A stretch of 64,000 nt of DNA from NCBI GenBank assembly GCA_965279095.1, contig CBDIHH010000006.1:620001-684000 (forward strand). The letters are read 5' to 3'. The notes under the pieces were generated by a model. That model was not told the origin of the DNA and searched no databases. It was given only the letters and a program-made list of their open reading frames with translations. Shown piece after piece: positions 9,288 through 17,650 of the stretch. A program made the position numbers and the translations under genes. The stretch is from CBDIHH01 sp965279095 (GTDB lineage: Bacteria; Pseudomonadota; Alphaproteobacteria; Caulobacterales; Caulobacteraceae). The first letter of the stretch is position 1. Each line of letters opens with the position of its first letter.

Positions 9288-9821
9288 ATGAAGCGATGCA
9301 TCCTGGGCCTGGCCCTGCTGCTGCTGGGGGCGCCCGCGGCGCAGGCGGCGGTGGAGGACCACTGCGCCGGCCCGCAGGCGCGGGCGATGGCGGCCACCTA
9401 TGACGCCTATGTCCGCGACGTGCTGGACGGCGGCGCCCCCGGCAAGATCGGCGACTACCTGGCCGCCGACTTCGTCTGGCGTGACGCCCCGGCCGGCATG
9501 CCGCGCGGGCCCGAGCCCATGCGCCGCCAGTTCCAGGTGCTGGCCACGGCCTTCCCGGACCGCAAGGTGACCACCACCTTCATCCTGTGCAGCGACGACC
9601 TGCTGATGGCCTACCAGACCCTCACCGGGACCAATTCGGGGCCGCTGCTGGGCTATCCGCCGTCGGGCAAGAGCCATTCGGTGCAGCACACCGAGATCTA
9701 CCGCATCCGGGGCGGCCGCATCGTCGAGCAATGGGGCGAGGGGGTGATCCCCCTGCTGCTGACCCGGTCGGGCTGGACCCTGGTCTGGCCGGCCGCCGCC
9801 CCCGGAAAGGCCGGCCAATGA
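9288..9821 (+). CDS. secreted SnoaL-like (NTF2-fold) protein
   Basis: A 177-residue protein with a signal peptide (MKRCILGLALLLLGAPAAQA) and one NTF2/SnoaL-type alpha+beta barrel. The sequence ADFVWRDAPAGMPRGPEPMRRQF followed by RIRGGRIVEQWGE is typical of ester-cyclase-like members. I chose ATG 9288 because GACGGAGGA precedes it and the signal peptide starts there. Its stop overlaps the next gene, a paralogue, by ATGA. The fold suggests a small hydrophobic ligand or a cyclase/isomerase reaction in the periplasm; the function is unknown. Confidence 0.75.
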   Translation: MKRCILGLALLLLGAPAAQAAVEDHCAGPQARAMAATYDAYVRDVLDGGAPGKIGDYLAADFVWRDAPAGMPRGPEPMRRQFQVLATAFPDRKVTTTFILCSDDLLMAYQTLTGTNSGPLLGYPPSGKSHSVQHTEIYRIRGGRIVEQWGEGVIPLLLTRSGWTLVWPAAAPGKAGQ

Positions 9822-10426
9822 GGATCCCCGCCATGACCGCCGCCGCCCTGGGCCTCGCCGCCGCCCTCGCCATCGCCGCCCCCGCCTTCGCCGCGCCAGA
9901 GGGGGCCCAGGAGGCCGACCTGCCCCGCCCCGGCGAGGTTCACTGCCAGGGCCATGAGCCCCTGCTGGCCAGCTACCTGGGGCTGTTCGACAATATCTGG
10001 ACCGGGCGCAAGCTGAGCCAGCTGGACCGCTGGACCGACCCCGGCTTCGGCTTCCAGGCGGCGCCGCCCGGCGGGCGAACAGGGGGGCAGGCGGCCATGG
10101 CCGGCTTCGTCAAGATGATCGCCTCAGCCTTCCCCAAGCGCCAGCTGTTCAACGACGTGGTCCTGTGCGCCGACAACATCGTCGTCGCCCGCCAGACCGT
10201 GGTGGCCATCAACGACGGCCCCTTCCTGGGCAAGCCCGCCTCGGGGGTGACCACCACCGTCACCTGGACCGACAGCTATCGCTTCCGGGACGGCCGCGTC
10301 TACGAGACCCTCGCTGCGGACGGCGACACCCTGGGCACCCAGCGCCAGATCGGCTGGAAGCTGGTTCCCCCCGGCGCCGCCGCGCCGGTGGACGGCCCGA
10401 TCCCCTGGGTGGACGTCTACCCCTAG
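9818..10426 (+). CDS. secreted SnoaL-like (NTF2-fold) protein, tandem paralogue
   Basis: A 202-residue protein with an Ala-rich signal peptide (residues about 1-25, cut near AFAAPEG). The NTF2-like domain parallels the preceding protein: a late DRWTDPGFGFQAAP...GGQAAMAGFVK segment, then SYRFRDGRVYE near the end. The start ATG overlaps the upstream stop (ATGA), so the pair is translationally coupled. The two proteins may form a heterodimer, as NTF2-fold proteins often dimerise; this is inference. No catalytic residues can be assigned with confidence. Confidence 0.72.
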   Translation: MRIPAMTAAALGLAAALAIAAPAFAAPEGAQEADLPRPGEVHCQGHEPLLASYLGLFDNIWTGRKLSQLDRWTDPGFGFQAAPPGGRTGGQAAMAGFVKMIASAFPKRQLFNDVVLCADNIVVARQTVVAINDGPFLGKPASGVTTTVTWTDSYRFRDGRVYETLAADGDTLGTQRQIGWKLVPPGAAAPVDGPIPWVDVYP

Positions 10427-10457
10427 GGCTCAGCCTCCTCCGCCGGGCGGGAGCGGA

Positions 10458-12032
10458 TTGGGGAACCGCCATTTCCCCCGCGCATTCAAGCGTGGCAATG
10501 GCGAGGGGATAGAGGTGCTGCTTCAGCCGGGGACCACCTGCTGGCGTGTGGAGCGGACCGACCGCGCCGCCGTCATCATCGACATGGCCGACTATTTCAC
10601 CGCCGCCAAGGCGGCCATGAAGCTGGCCACCCGGTCGATCCATTTCCTCAACTGGGCCTTCGACCCGGACACCCAGTTCCACCCCCAGCCGGGGGGCGGG
10701 GGAGACGCGGAAGACCGTATCGGCGCCTTCCTCATCGGCCTGGCGGCGGACAATCCGCAGCTGGACGTGCGCATCCTGTGCTGGAAGGCGGCCCTGCCCA
10801 TCTCCGCGACGCAGAACTTCTTCACCTGGAAGGACCGGCGCTGCTTCGCCAACACGGCGGTGAAGCTGAAGCTGGACGGGGTGCTGCCCCTGGGCGCCAG
10901 CCACCACCAGAAGATGATCATCATCGACGACGAGCTGGCCTTCTGCGGCGGCGGCGACATCGGCCCCGACCGCTGGGACACCGCCGCGCACAAGGACGGC
11001 GACCGCCGCCGGTTCCGCAAGAAGGGCGCCTACTACCTGTCGCGGCACGAGCTGATGAGCGCGGTGGAGGGGCCGCCCGCCCGCGCCCTGGGCGACCTGT
11101 TCCGCGAGCGCTGGCGTCGGGCGACGGGGGAGACCCTGGCGGCGCCCGAGGGGCCGCCGGCCGCCTCGCCCTGGCCCGACTGCCTGAAGGCCGACTTCGG
11201 CCCGGTGCAGGCGGGTATCTCGCGCACCCAGAGCCGCTATCGGGAATCCGGCGAGGTGCGCGAGAACGAGGCCCTGTTCCTGGCCTCCATCGCCGCGGCC
11301 AAGCGCCTGATCTATATCGAGAACCAGTATATGACCTCGCCGATCATGGCCGAGGCCCTGGCCGCGCGCCTGGCCGAGCCGGACGGGCCGGAGGTGGTGC
11401 TGGTTTCGACCCTGCACTGCCCCAGCTGGTTCGATCAGATGACCATGGACCGCACCCGCTCGGCCTTCCTCAAGCGGCTGGAGATGGCCAACGTCCACCG
11501 CCGGCTGCACGCCTTCTGCCCGGTGACCTCGGGCGGCAAGATCATCATCGTCCACGCCAAGCTGGCGATCATCGACGACGACCTGGTGCGGATCGGCTCG
11601 ACCAATCTCAACAACCGCTCCTCGGGGTTCGACACCGAGTGCGATATCACCCTGGAGGCGAGCGGACGCGGGGCGGCGGCGGCGCGGGCGAGCATCGCCG
11701 ACCTGCGCACCCGGCTGATCGCCCACTGGCTGGGGCGCAGCGAGGCGGACGTCGAGGCGGCCCTGGCCGACGGCGGCGGCCTGGGCCGGGCCATCGCCCT
11801 GCTGCAGGCCGGGGGCGGGCGCCGCCTGAAGCTGCTGGAGCCCCAGGGCCTGGGCCCCCTGGCCACCTTCATCGCCGCCTACCATATCGGCGACCCCATC
11901 GGCCCCAAGGACTCCTGGCGGCCCTGGCTGCGCAAGCGTCACCTGCAGGCCCGGCTGAACGTGCAGAAGCGGCGGCTGGTGAAGGCGGGGCTGGAGGCGC
12001 CGCAGGCGAAGACGGTGAAGGCGGTGGTGTAG
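10458..12032 (+). CDS. phospholipase D-family protein (cardiolipin-synthase-like)
   Basis: A 524-residue protein with two HxKxxxxD (HKD) motifs: HHQKMIIIDD (about 150-159) followed by GGGDIGPDRWD, and VHAKLAIIDD (about 364-373) followed by GSTNLNNRS. Two HKD motifs form one active site in phospholipase D and bacterial cardiolipin synthases. It lacks the N-terminal transmembrane pair of ClsA and has a tail after the second motif, so it resembles the soluble PLD-like group that ends with a basic C-terminus (RKRHLQARLNVQKRR). The substrate is probably a phospholipid, but nuclease-type PLDs cannot be excluded. Confidence 0.85.
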   Translation: MGNRHFPRAFKRGNGEGIEVLLQPGTTCWRVERTDRAAVIIDMADYFTAAKAAMKLATRSIHFLNWAFDPDTQFHPQPGGGGDAEDRIGAFLIGLAADNPQLDVRILCWKAALPISATQNFFTWKDRRCFANTAVKLKLDGVLPLGASHHQKMIIIDDELAFCGGGDIGPDRWDTAAHKDGDRRRFRKKGAYYLSRHELMSAVEGPPARALGDLFRERWRRATGETLAAPEGPPAASPWPDCLKADFGPVQAGISRTQSRYRESGEVRENEALFLASIAAAKRLIYIENQYMTSPIMAEALAARLAEPDGPEVVLVSTLHCPSWFDQMTMDRTRSAFLKRLEMANVHRRLHAFCPVTSGGKIIIVHAKLAIIDDDLVRIGSTNLNNRSSGFDTECDITLEASGRGAAAARASIADLRTRLIAHWLGRSEADVEAALADGGGLGRAIALLQAGGGRRLKLLEPQGLGPLATFIAAYHIGDPIGPKDSWRPWLRKRHLQARLNVQKRRLVKAGLEAPQAKTVKAVV

Positions 12033-12082
12033 GGGGGGGCGTCAGTTGCGGCGCTGCAAGTTGTCCGCCGGCGCAGACCCCT

Positions 12083-12225
12083 CCGTCGTTCGCTTGGCGG
12101 AGCGTGGTTTCGTCAGGCGCCGCGGGTCAAGGACGGCGCTTCGCGCCGCCGCGCAGCGGTGCGCCTGCGGCGCATCCTTGACGCGCGACGCCTGACGAAA
12201 AACCATTCCATCAAGCGATCGACGG
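12083..12225. repeat. long palindromic element with three internal hairpins, copy 1
   Basis: Perfectly spaced 25-bp arms at 12109-12133 and 12175-12199 match at 23 of 25 positions and enclose 41 bases. Those 41 bases read as three consecutive hairpins of 15, 11 and 15 nt, with the central one CCGCGCAGCGG. Outside the arms, 12083-12101 pairs imperfectly with 12207-12225. The whole could fold as a four-way junction. A second copy in inverse orientation lies at 51,833-51,967 with the same 41-base loop plan. It sits just after the PLD gene. Confidence 0.85.
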
Positions 12226-12960
12226 CGTGGTGTGGAGGATGTGGCGGGTGAGGGCGCCCCTCACCCGACCTCTCCCCGCAATGGGGGCGAACGGTCGCGC
12301 CCCCGCTCGCCCCCTCCGAGCCCCGGCTCTTCGGCCGGGGCCCACCTCCCCCGCGAAGAGCGGTGGAGGATTAGGCGTTAGCCGGCGTGGCTAGCGAATT
12401 AGCGGCCGGCTCAGGTCCCTCCGTCGAGCGATCGACGGCGTGGTGTGGCGGGTGAGGCGCCGCTCACCCAACCTCTCTCCGCAAGCGGGGCGAGGGGTCT
12501 CGTTGAGGCGTCCCCGAATTGGTCGGTGGTCTAATGCTCCACCGCGCAGCGGGGGAGCTGTCCCGGAGGGACTGAGGGGGCGAACCGCCCCGCCGCCGTT
12601 TGCCCCCTCCGAGCCCCGGCTCTTCGGCCGGGGCCCACCTCCCCCGCGAAGAGCGGTGGAGGATCAAGCGTTAGCCGGCGTGGCTAGCGAATTAGCGGCC
12701 GGCTCAGGTCCCTCCGTCGAGCGATCGACGGCGTGGTGTGGCGGGTGAGGCGCCGCTCACCCAACCTCTCTCCGCAATGGGGGCGAGGGGTCATGTGAGG
12801 CGTCCCCGAATTGGTCGGCGGTGGAATGCTCCACCGCGAAGCGGGGGAGCTGTCCCGGAGGGACTGAGGGGGCGACCCGTCGCGCCGCCGCTCGCCCCCT
12901 CCGAGCCCCGGCTCTTCGGCCGGGGCCCACCTCCCCCGTGAAGAACGGGGGAGGATTAAG
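12215..12960. repeat. tandem direct-repeat block (213, 293 and about 240 bp units)
   Basis: Three head-to-tail units begin with GCGATCGACGGCGTGGTGTGG at 12215, 12428 and 12721. Unit 2 is 293 bp. Unit 1 is shorter, lacking a segment of about 80 bp that in units 2 and 3 contains GTCCCGGAGGGACTGAGGGG. Unit 3 ends at the ASCH-domain gene. Each unit contains the hairpin-prone GCCCCGGCTCTTCGGCCGGGGC. The first unit starts inside the right outer arm of the palindromic element. I see no credible gene in the 930 bp between the PLD and ASCH genes. Confidence 0.85.
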
Positions 12961-12962
12961 AG

Positions 12963-13460
12963 TCAGCCGGCGGCGTCGTAGAGCAGTTCGAAGGGCTCGG
13001 CCCAGAACATCAGGTCGTCGGAGACCGCCAGGTCGAAGGGCGCCAGCAGGCCGTTCCAGTAGACGGTGTGCAGGGGTTTCCAGACGGCGAGGTCGCGCAC
13101 CGGGGTTCCGTCGATGGCGATGTCGGCGGCGGTGACGTCGCCGAAGCGCACGGGGCGCACCTGGGTGAGGCGCACCAGCAGGGTGGGGGTCCCGGCGAAG
13201 TCGATGAGTATGATGGCGTCGCCGGCCTTGGGCTCGGGCTGATCGGTGCGCTCGACGATCCAGGGCAGGGTGAAGGTGCCGGTCTTGTCGCCCTGGCGGA
13301 TCAGTTCGATGATCTGGTCGGTGGAGGGGGCGTCCAGGCCGATCCAGCGGACCTGGTAGCCGTCGCCCAGGCCGGCGTCGGGGAGGGCGGCGCGCGCCTC
13401 GGCCCAGAAGGCGTCCAGGGCGGCGGGGTCGGGCCGGGTCGGGCCATCGGGCAGGTACAT
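12963..13460 (-). CDS. ASCH-domain protein
   Basis: A 165-residue protein with an ASCH (ASC-1 homology) domain, a PUA-like fold proposed to bind RNA or nucleotides; some members are amidohydrolases of N4-acetylcytidine. The GDKTGTFTLPW motif (about residues 76-86) and KAGDAIILIDFAGTPTLLVRLT are characteristic. It stands alone between the tandem repeats and the TonB-receptor gene. It shows no signal peptide and is likely cytosolic. Confidence 0.8.
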   Translation of the reverse strand: MYLPDGPTRPDPAALDAFWAEARAALPDAGLGDGYQVRWIGLDAPSTDQIIELIRQGDKTGTFTLPWIVERTDQPEPKAGDAIILIDFAGTPTLLVRLTQVRPVRFGDVTAADIAIDGTPVRDLAVWKPLHTVYWNGLLAPFDLAVSDDLMFWAEPFELLYDAAG

Positions 13461-13542
13461 GGGAGCGCCTCCGCGGGTCAGGCGCCCGCGGGGCCTTATC
13501 TTCCAGGCGCTGGCGGGGCGGTCAATGCGGGGGCCAGCTGAA

Positions 13543-13570
13543 AAAGGGCGACGCGTGAGCGCCGCCCTTT
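13543..13570 (-). terminator. rho-independent terminator of the TonB receptor gene
   Basis: The 8-bp stem AAAGGGCG (13543-13550) and CGCCCTTT (13563-13570) is followed on the minus strand by a run of five T. It lies 25 bp past the stop codon of the TonB-dependent receptor gene and is the clearest intrinsic terminator in the window. Confidence 0.75.
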
Positions 13571-13595
13571 CCCGTTCCGGCAGAAGGCCGGCGCC

Positions 13596-16418
13596 TTAGA
13601 AGTTGATGTTGATGGTGGCCCGGCGGTTGAGGGGCTCCTTGACCCCGTCGGCGGTGGCGACGGCCGGCTGGCTCTCGCCTTTCCAGTCGACCGCAAGCGC
13701 GGTCTGCGCCAGGCCTGACCCCACCAGGGCGTCGGCGGTCGCCTTGGCGCGACGCTCCGACAGCCTCACGTTGTAGGCGGCGCTGCCCGAGGTGTCGGCG
13801 TGACCCACCACGACCACGCGGGTGGCGCTGCCGGTCTTCGCATAGTCGGCCGCTTGGCTGATGACCTGCTGGGCTTCCGGCGTGAGGACGTACTGGTCGA
13901 AGGGGAAGTAGACCACGAATTCGCGCGCCTCATAGGCCACCGGCGCGGGGGGCGGCGGAGGAGGGGGCGGCGGCGGCGGCGGGGCCGGCGGCGCGGGCGG
14001 GGGAGGCGGGGGCGGAGCCTCGCCGCCGCCGAAGCGCTTGGTCAGCTCGATGCCGTATTCGGTCGGCCGTTGCGAATTGACGGAAATGCACTGCTGGTTG
14101 GAGCCGAAGCGGGCCGTATCCCGCTCGATGAACGCACAGCTCGCCGTGGCGCCGACGAAGCCGACCGAGGTCGGCGTCTTGTCGTTGGTCAGGTTGCGAC
14201 CGAAGAGCGAGATCTCCACGTCGTCCCGGAACATGCGCAGGCGGCCGTTGAGGGTCCACGCCCCCTCCACCGAAACGGTGTTGGCCAGGTCGACGAAGTA
14301 GCTGCCGTGGTAGCTGCCGCTGAGGCGGGCGCCGAGGCTGAAGCCCCGCCACACGTCCGGCTGGACATATTCGGCGGCGACGAAGCCGTTGTACTGCGGC
14401 ACGTTGGGCTGTTGCTTGCCGTCCAGCACCACCGCGCTGCCGACCGCACCGGGGAAGAAGATGGCGTTGCTCACTCCCAGGATGATCGGGTTCTTGCCGG
14501 TGAATTGCTGATCGGCGTAGCCGACGCCGCCCGACAGGGTCAGCCGATCGGTGGCCCTCCAGTTGGTCTCGATCTCGTAGCCCTGGACCTCGGAGCTGCC
14601 GGCGTTGTTGGTGTAGGACAGGCCGATGACGCCGCCGGCGGGGGTTGGAACGTTCTGGGTCGACTGCAGCTGCTGGTCGGCGACCTTTTCCTTATAGGCG
14701 GCGAGGTTCAGCACCAGGCGGCCGTCGAAGAAGACGTTCTTGGAGCCGATCTCGTAGTTGTCGAGCTTCTCCGGAGTCGCATAGAGCAGGGCGGAGGCCC
14801 CGGTGACGATCACGCCGCTCGTGCGGCCGCTCTTCACGCCGTACGAATACAGGGCGTAGAGCATGTGGTTCTGCGCCACCTCATAGCTGAGGGTCACGCG
14901 CGGCAGGAAGTTGGTGGCGTCATAGGAGCGCCCCTGAGCCAGGGGCGAGCCGCAGATGACGCAGGCGGACTGACCCACCGTTTCGCGCTGGTAGCGGCCT
15001 TCGCCGCTGAGGGTCAGGCGGTCGGTGATGTCGAAGTCGAGGCTGCCGAAGGCCGCGGTGTTGGTCAGATATTCCAGACCCCGGAACTGGCCGCTGGGGT
15101 TTGCGGCCGTCTTGAAGGTCGAGAAGTTGTTGAGGCTCGTTTCGCTGAAGTAGTAGAGGCCGGCCTTGTAACGCAGACGCTTGTCGGACGGCGACAACAG
15201 CAGCAGCTGGTGGCTGTAGTTCACGAACCGCTCGGTGGCGACGATGTTGGAGCCGGGCAGGAAGGGCGTGCCGAGGGTGACCTGGCCGCTCCTGACCAGG
15301 GGTCCGAAGATGGGGTCGGCCGTCTCGGAGCGAGAGAGCGATCCGGCGGCGCGGATGTCGCGGCTGAAGAAGTAGCTGCCGCGGTAGCTGAGTTCGAAGC
15401 CGCCGGCGAAGTTGTAGCTGGCCAGGCCATAGGTGAAGTAACGGTCACGCTCGTAGCCGCCGCCGGGAAGCGACGCGTCCACGTTCTGGCTGCGATCGGC
15501 GAGGGTGTCGAAATTCGCTTCCGGGATCACCGAGGGGAAGAACGACCCCGAGCCGCGCGGCAAGGTCAGCAGGGGGGCGCCGGCGATAAGCCAGTCACGG
15601 GGATGCTCGGTGACGGCCATGGTGACCGTGTCGCGATCGTGGTTGTAGGACGAGCGAACCTTGAAGGTGAGGTTTTCGAGGGGCTTCCAGACCAGGGAGC
15701 CGGCGATGGACTGGGTGCGCTCGCGGCCGACCGGGCGGCCGTTGTTGACGGCCTTGGCCACGGCGCCCTGCTGCTGGACGGTGCCCTCGACGGAACCCCA
15801 CAGGTTGTCGCGCAGGATCGGGAAGGCCAGGTAGCCGCTGGCGAAATAGTTGCCTTCCGGCGCGTCCCTGTTAGCGCCGCCGCGAAGGGTGACCGCGCCG
15901 CTGAGGCTGTCCCCGCGCGGCTCCTTGGTGATGTAGTTGATGGCGCCGGTATAGGTGGCGCGGCCGAAGCTGGCGCTCTGCGGACCCTTGATGATCTCGA
16001 CCCGTTCAACCTGCGACAGGTCGAGGGAGCTGAGCTGACCGGAGAGGGCCACGCCGTCGATGAAGAAGGAGATGGCCTGGTAGCGCTCGTCCGAGGTGTT
16101 CGGCGCGATCCCGCGCAGGGCGACGGCGGTCGGGTCGTTGCGGCCAGAGCCGATGCCCATGCTGAGGGCGGGGGTGATCTGCTGCAGGTCGCGCGGATCG
16201 CGGACATCGGCCTGGCGCAGGGTGTCGTTGGTCACCGCGGTGATGGCCAGGGGCACGTCCTGCAGACGCTCCACCCGGTTCTTGGCGGTGACGACGATCT
16301 CGGTGAGGTCGGTCGACGACTGGGCCATGGCGGGGGCGAAGGCCCCCAGGGTGGCGAGCGAGGCGCCGGTGGCGGCGATGATCGCCAGGGTCGATACCCG
16401 GGTGGTTCTGGCTGACAT
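13596..16418 (-). CDS. TonB-dependent receptor fused to a C-terminal OmpA-like domain (TBDR-OmpA 1)
   Basis: A 940-residue outer-membrane receptor. A signal peptide ends near APAMAQ, followed by a TonB-box-like segment (TEIVVTAKNR), a plug domain (to about residue 160, with VERVEIIKGPQSASFGR) and a long beta-barrel ending in EYGIELTKRFGGG. After a Pro-rich linker (about 800-828) comes a complete OmpA/Pal-type peptidoglycan-binding domain with GHADTSGSAAYNVRLSERRA, keeping the conserved Asp and Arg. Ordinary TBDRs stop at the last barrel strand, so the anchor is an added domain. I chose ATG 16418 for its AGGGGAA ribosome site and the signal peptide. The LysR gene upstream in the same direction probably regulates it. 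The ligand is unknown. Confidence 0.93.
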   Translation of the reverse strand: MSARTTRVSTLAIIAATGASLATLGAFAPAMAQSSTDLTEIVVTAKNRVERLQDVPLAITAVTNDTLRQADVRDPRDLQQITPALSMGIGSGRNDPTAVALRGIAPNTSDERYQAISFFIDGVALSGQLSSLDLSQVERVEIIKGPQSASFGRATYTGAINYITKEPRGDSLSGAVTLRGGANRDAPEGNYFASGYLAFPILRDNLWGSVEGTVQQQGAVAKAVNNGRPVGRERTQSIAGSLVWKPLENLTFKVRSSYNHDRDTVTMAVTEHPRDWLIAGAPLLTLPRGSGSFFPSVIPEANFDTLADRSQNVDASLPGGGYERDRYFTYGLASYNFAGGFELSYRGSYFFSRDIRAAGSLSRSETADPIFGPLVRSGQVTLGTPFLPGSNIVATERFVNYSHQLLLLSPSDKRLRYKAGLYYFSETSLNNFSTFKTAANPSGQFRGLEYLTNTAAFGSLDFDITDRLTLSGEGRYQRETVGQSACVICGSPLAQGRSYDATNFLPRVTLSYEVAQNHMLYALYSYGVKSGRTSGVIVTGASALLYATPEKLDNYEIGSKNVFFDGRLVLNLAAYKEKVADQQLQSTQNVPTPAGGVIGLSYTNNAGSSEVQGYEIETNWRATDRLTLSGGVGYADQQFTGKNPIILGVSNAIFFPGAVGSAVVLDGKQQPNVPQYNGFVAAEYVQPDVWRGFSLGARLSGSYHGSYFVDLANTVSVEGAWTLNGRLRMFRDDVEISLFGRNLTNDKTPTSVGFVGATASCAFIERDTARFGSNQQCISVNSQRPTEYGIELTKRFGGGEAPPPPPPPAPPAPPPPPPPPPPPPAPVAYEAREFVVYFPFDQYVLTPEAQQVISQAADYAKTGSATRVVVVGHADTSGSAAYNVRLSERRAKATADALVGSGLAQTALAVDWKGESQPAVATADGVKEPLNRRATININF

Positions 16419-16534
16419 GGTTCCCCTTGAGTGCTTGGTTTTTTCGGCGCGCGCCGACGAGGCGGCGTTGCGCTTTCCGACGCCGAATGATCTCGACAAC
16501 CGTCGCGGCCCGCCAGACGAATTAGCGGAGGGGT

Positions 16535-16558
16535 CATACGCAAATTGAATGGGGTATG
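16535..16558. promoter_or_regulatory. candidate LysR operator upstream of TBDR-OmpA 1
   Basis: The 163-bp gap between the LysR gene and the receptor gene contains CATAC (16535-16539) and GTATG (16554-16558), an inverted repeat within an AT-richer stretch about 117 bp upstream of the receptor start. Spacing and position fit a LysR activation site. The call rests on sequence shape only. Confidence 0.35.
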
Positions 16559-16581
16559 CCGGGGCTGGGCCCTGGCCGGGG

Positions 16582-17520
16582 TCAGGCCACCGCGAGACCG
16601 CGGGCGCAAAGGTCCCGCAGCATATCCGCCACCAGGGTCTGCTCCGGAGACAGGGAAACCTCGGCGCGGCGGAACAGGCCCACGTCCTGGAAGTAGGGAT
16701 CCTTGTCCGGACTGACCTGCACCAGCGCCCCCGTCCTAAGGTCGTCCTGTACGTCTTCCTGGTAGATCACGGCCACCAGGTCGGCCGCCAGGACGCAGCG
16801 CCGGACCACCTCGGGGGACGAGGCGTAGACGGCGACCCGGGGGACGGGCAGGCGGCGGGATTCGAACATCCGCCGCCAGGCGTCGCGGCCGCTCTGATCC
16901 TCGGAGACCAGCCACACGCCGCCGGAGAGGTCGGCGAAGGTGATGTCGGTGCGGGCGGCCAGGGGATGCTCACGGCGGACGATGAAGGTGGCCACGGTGC
17001 GGGCCAGGGGCTCGAAGGCCAGGCCCTGAAGATTGTCGTAGGCGCCGCGGATGCCGAAGGCCAGGTCGATCTCGCCCTCGCGCAACTGGTCGAGGATGAC
17101 GGGGAAGGAGTCGTCAAGGAGGTAGACGGTCAGACGCGGACTGGACGCCGCCAGCTGACCGATGGCCGCGGGCAGGCCGGACGCGGCGGCGCGGCGGGTG
17201 ACCCCCAGGCGCAGGACATTGCCCAGATCCTTACGCACCGCCGCGATGGCCCCGATGGCGCGGGCGCGGTCGTTGATGATGGAGCGGGCGTAGGGCAGCA
17301 GGGCGCGGCCATAGGGGGTCACAGCAACGCCCTGGGGCGTGCGGTCGAACAGGGTGACGCCGAGGGAATCCTCGAGCAACTGGATGCTGCGCGACACCGA
17401 CGGCTGGGACACGGCCAGGATCTCCGAAGCGCGCGCGAAGCTCTTCTCTTCCGCCACGACGGCGAACCGCTGCAACTGCTTCAGGTCCAAAATCCTCTCC
17501 CGATGCTGACGGCCCATCAT
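16582..17520 (-). CDS. LysR-family transcriptional regulator
   Basis: A LysR regulator of about 312 residues. The winged HTH reads QLQRFAVVAEEKSFARASE...SQPSVSRSIQLLE, and the effector-binding domain follows (about 95-300). I used the ATG at 17520 (a second ATG follows at 17517); a TTG start immediately before DLKQLQRF with GGGAGAGG upstream is an alternative. It lies upstream of the TonB receptor in the same direction and is divergent from the host-attachment-like gene, so it likely controls receptor expression in response to the imported ligand. Confidence 0.92.
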   Translation of the reverse strand: MMGRQHRERILDLKQLQRFAVVAEEKSFARASEILAVSQPSVSRSIQLLEDSLGVTLFDRTPQGVAVTPYGRALLPYARSIINDRARAIGAIAAVRKDLGNVLRLGVTRRAAASGLPAAIGQLAASSPRLTVYLLDDSFPVILDQLREGEIDLAFGIRGAYDNLQGLAFEPLARTVATFIVRREHPLAARTDITFADLSGGVWLVSEDQSGRDAWRRMFESRRLPVPRVAVYASSPEVVRRCVLAADLVAVIYQEDVQDDLRTGALVQVSPDKDPYFQDVGLFRRAEVSLSPEQTLVADMLRDLCARGLAVA

Positions 17521-17650
17521 GGGGCAGGGGACCGGCCAGGGCAACGCGGTCAGACGCAGGCTTGACCGCGGACGAACGGGAGCGCGCCCTGCTGTCGAGG
17601 CAACCTCCGCCGACGCGACGGGTTGTTGTCCTGAATCAGGAGCCGATCAA

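Noticed and set aside
10260..11942. A 560-codon minus-strand open frame opposite the PLD-family gene
   Set aside because: It shows no recognisable domain and has a Gln/Arg/Gly-rich composition; the plus strand has both HKD motifs.
12083..12225. The four-way fold as a tRNA or tmRNA
   Set aside because: The stem of 25 bp and the arms of 15, 11 and 15 nt do not fit tRNA arms, and there is no T-loop GTTCRA motif or CCA end.
12440..12941. Short open frames within the 12.4-12.9 kb repeats
   Set aside because: They repeat with the DNA units, have Arg/Pro/Gly-rich composition and no ribosome sites.
12215..12960. Tandem repeats as a CRISPR array
   Set aside because: Units are over 200 bp and similar throughout, with no short repeats and unique spacers, and no cas genes are near.
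13800..16415. An 871-codon open frame on the plus strand opposite TBDR-OmpA 1
   Set aside because: It is a GC-driven mirror frame: the protein is rich in Gly, Arg, Val and Ala with no domain, while the minus strand encodes a clear receptor.
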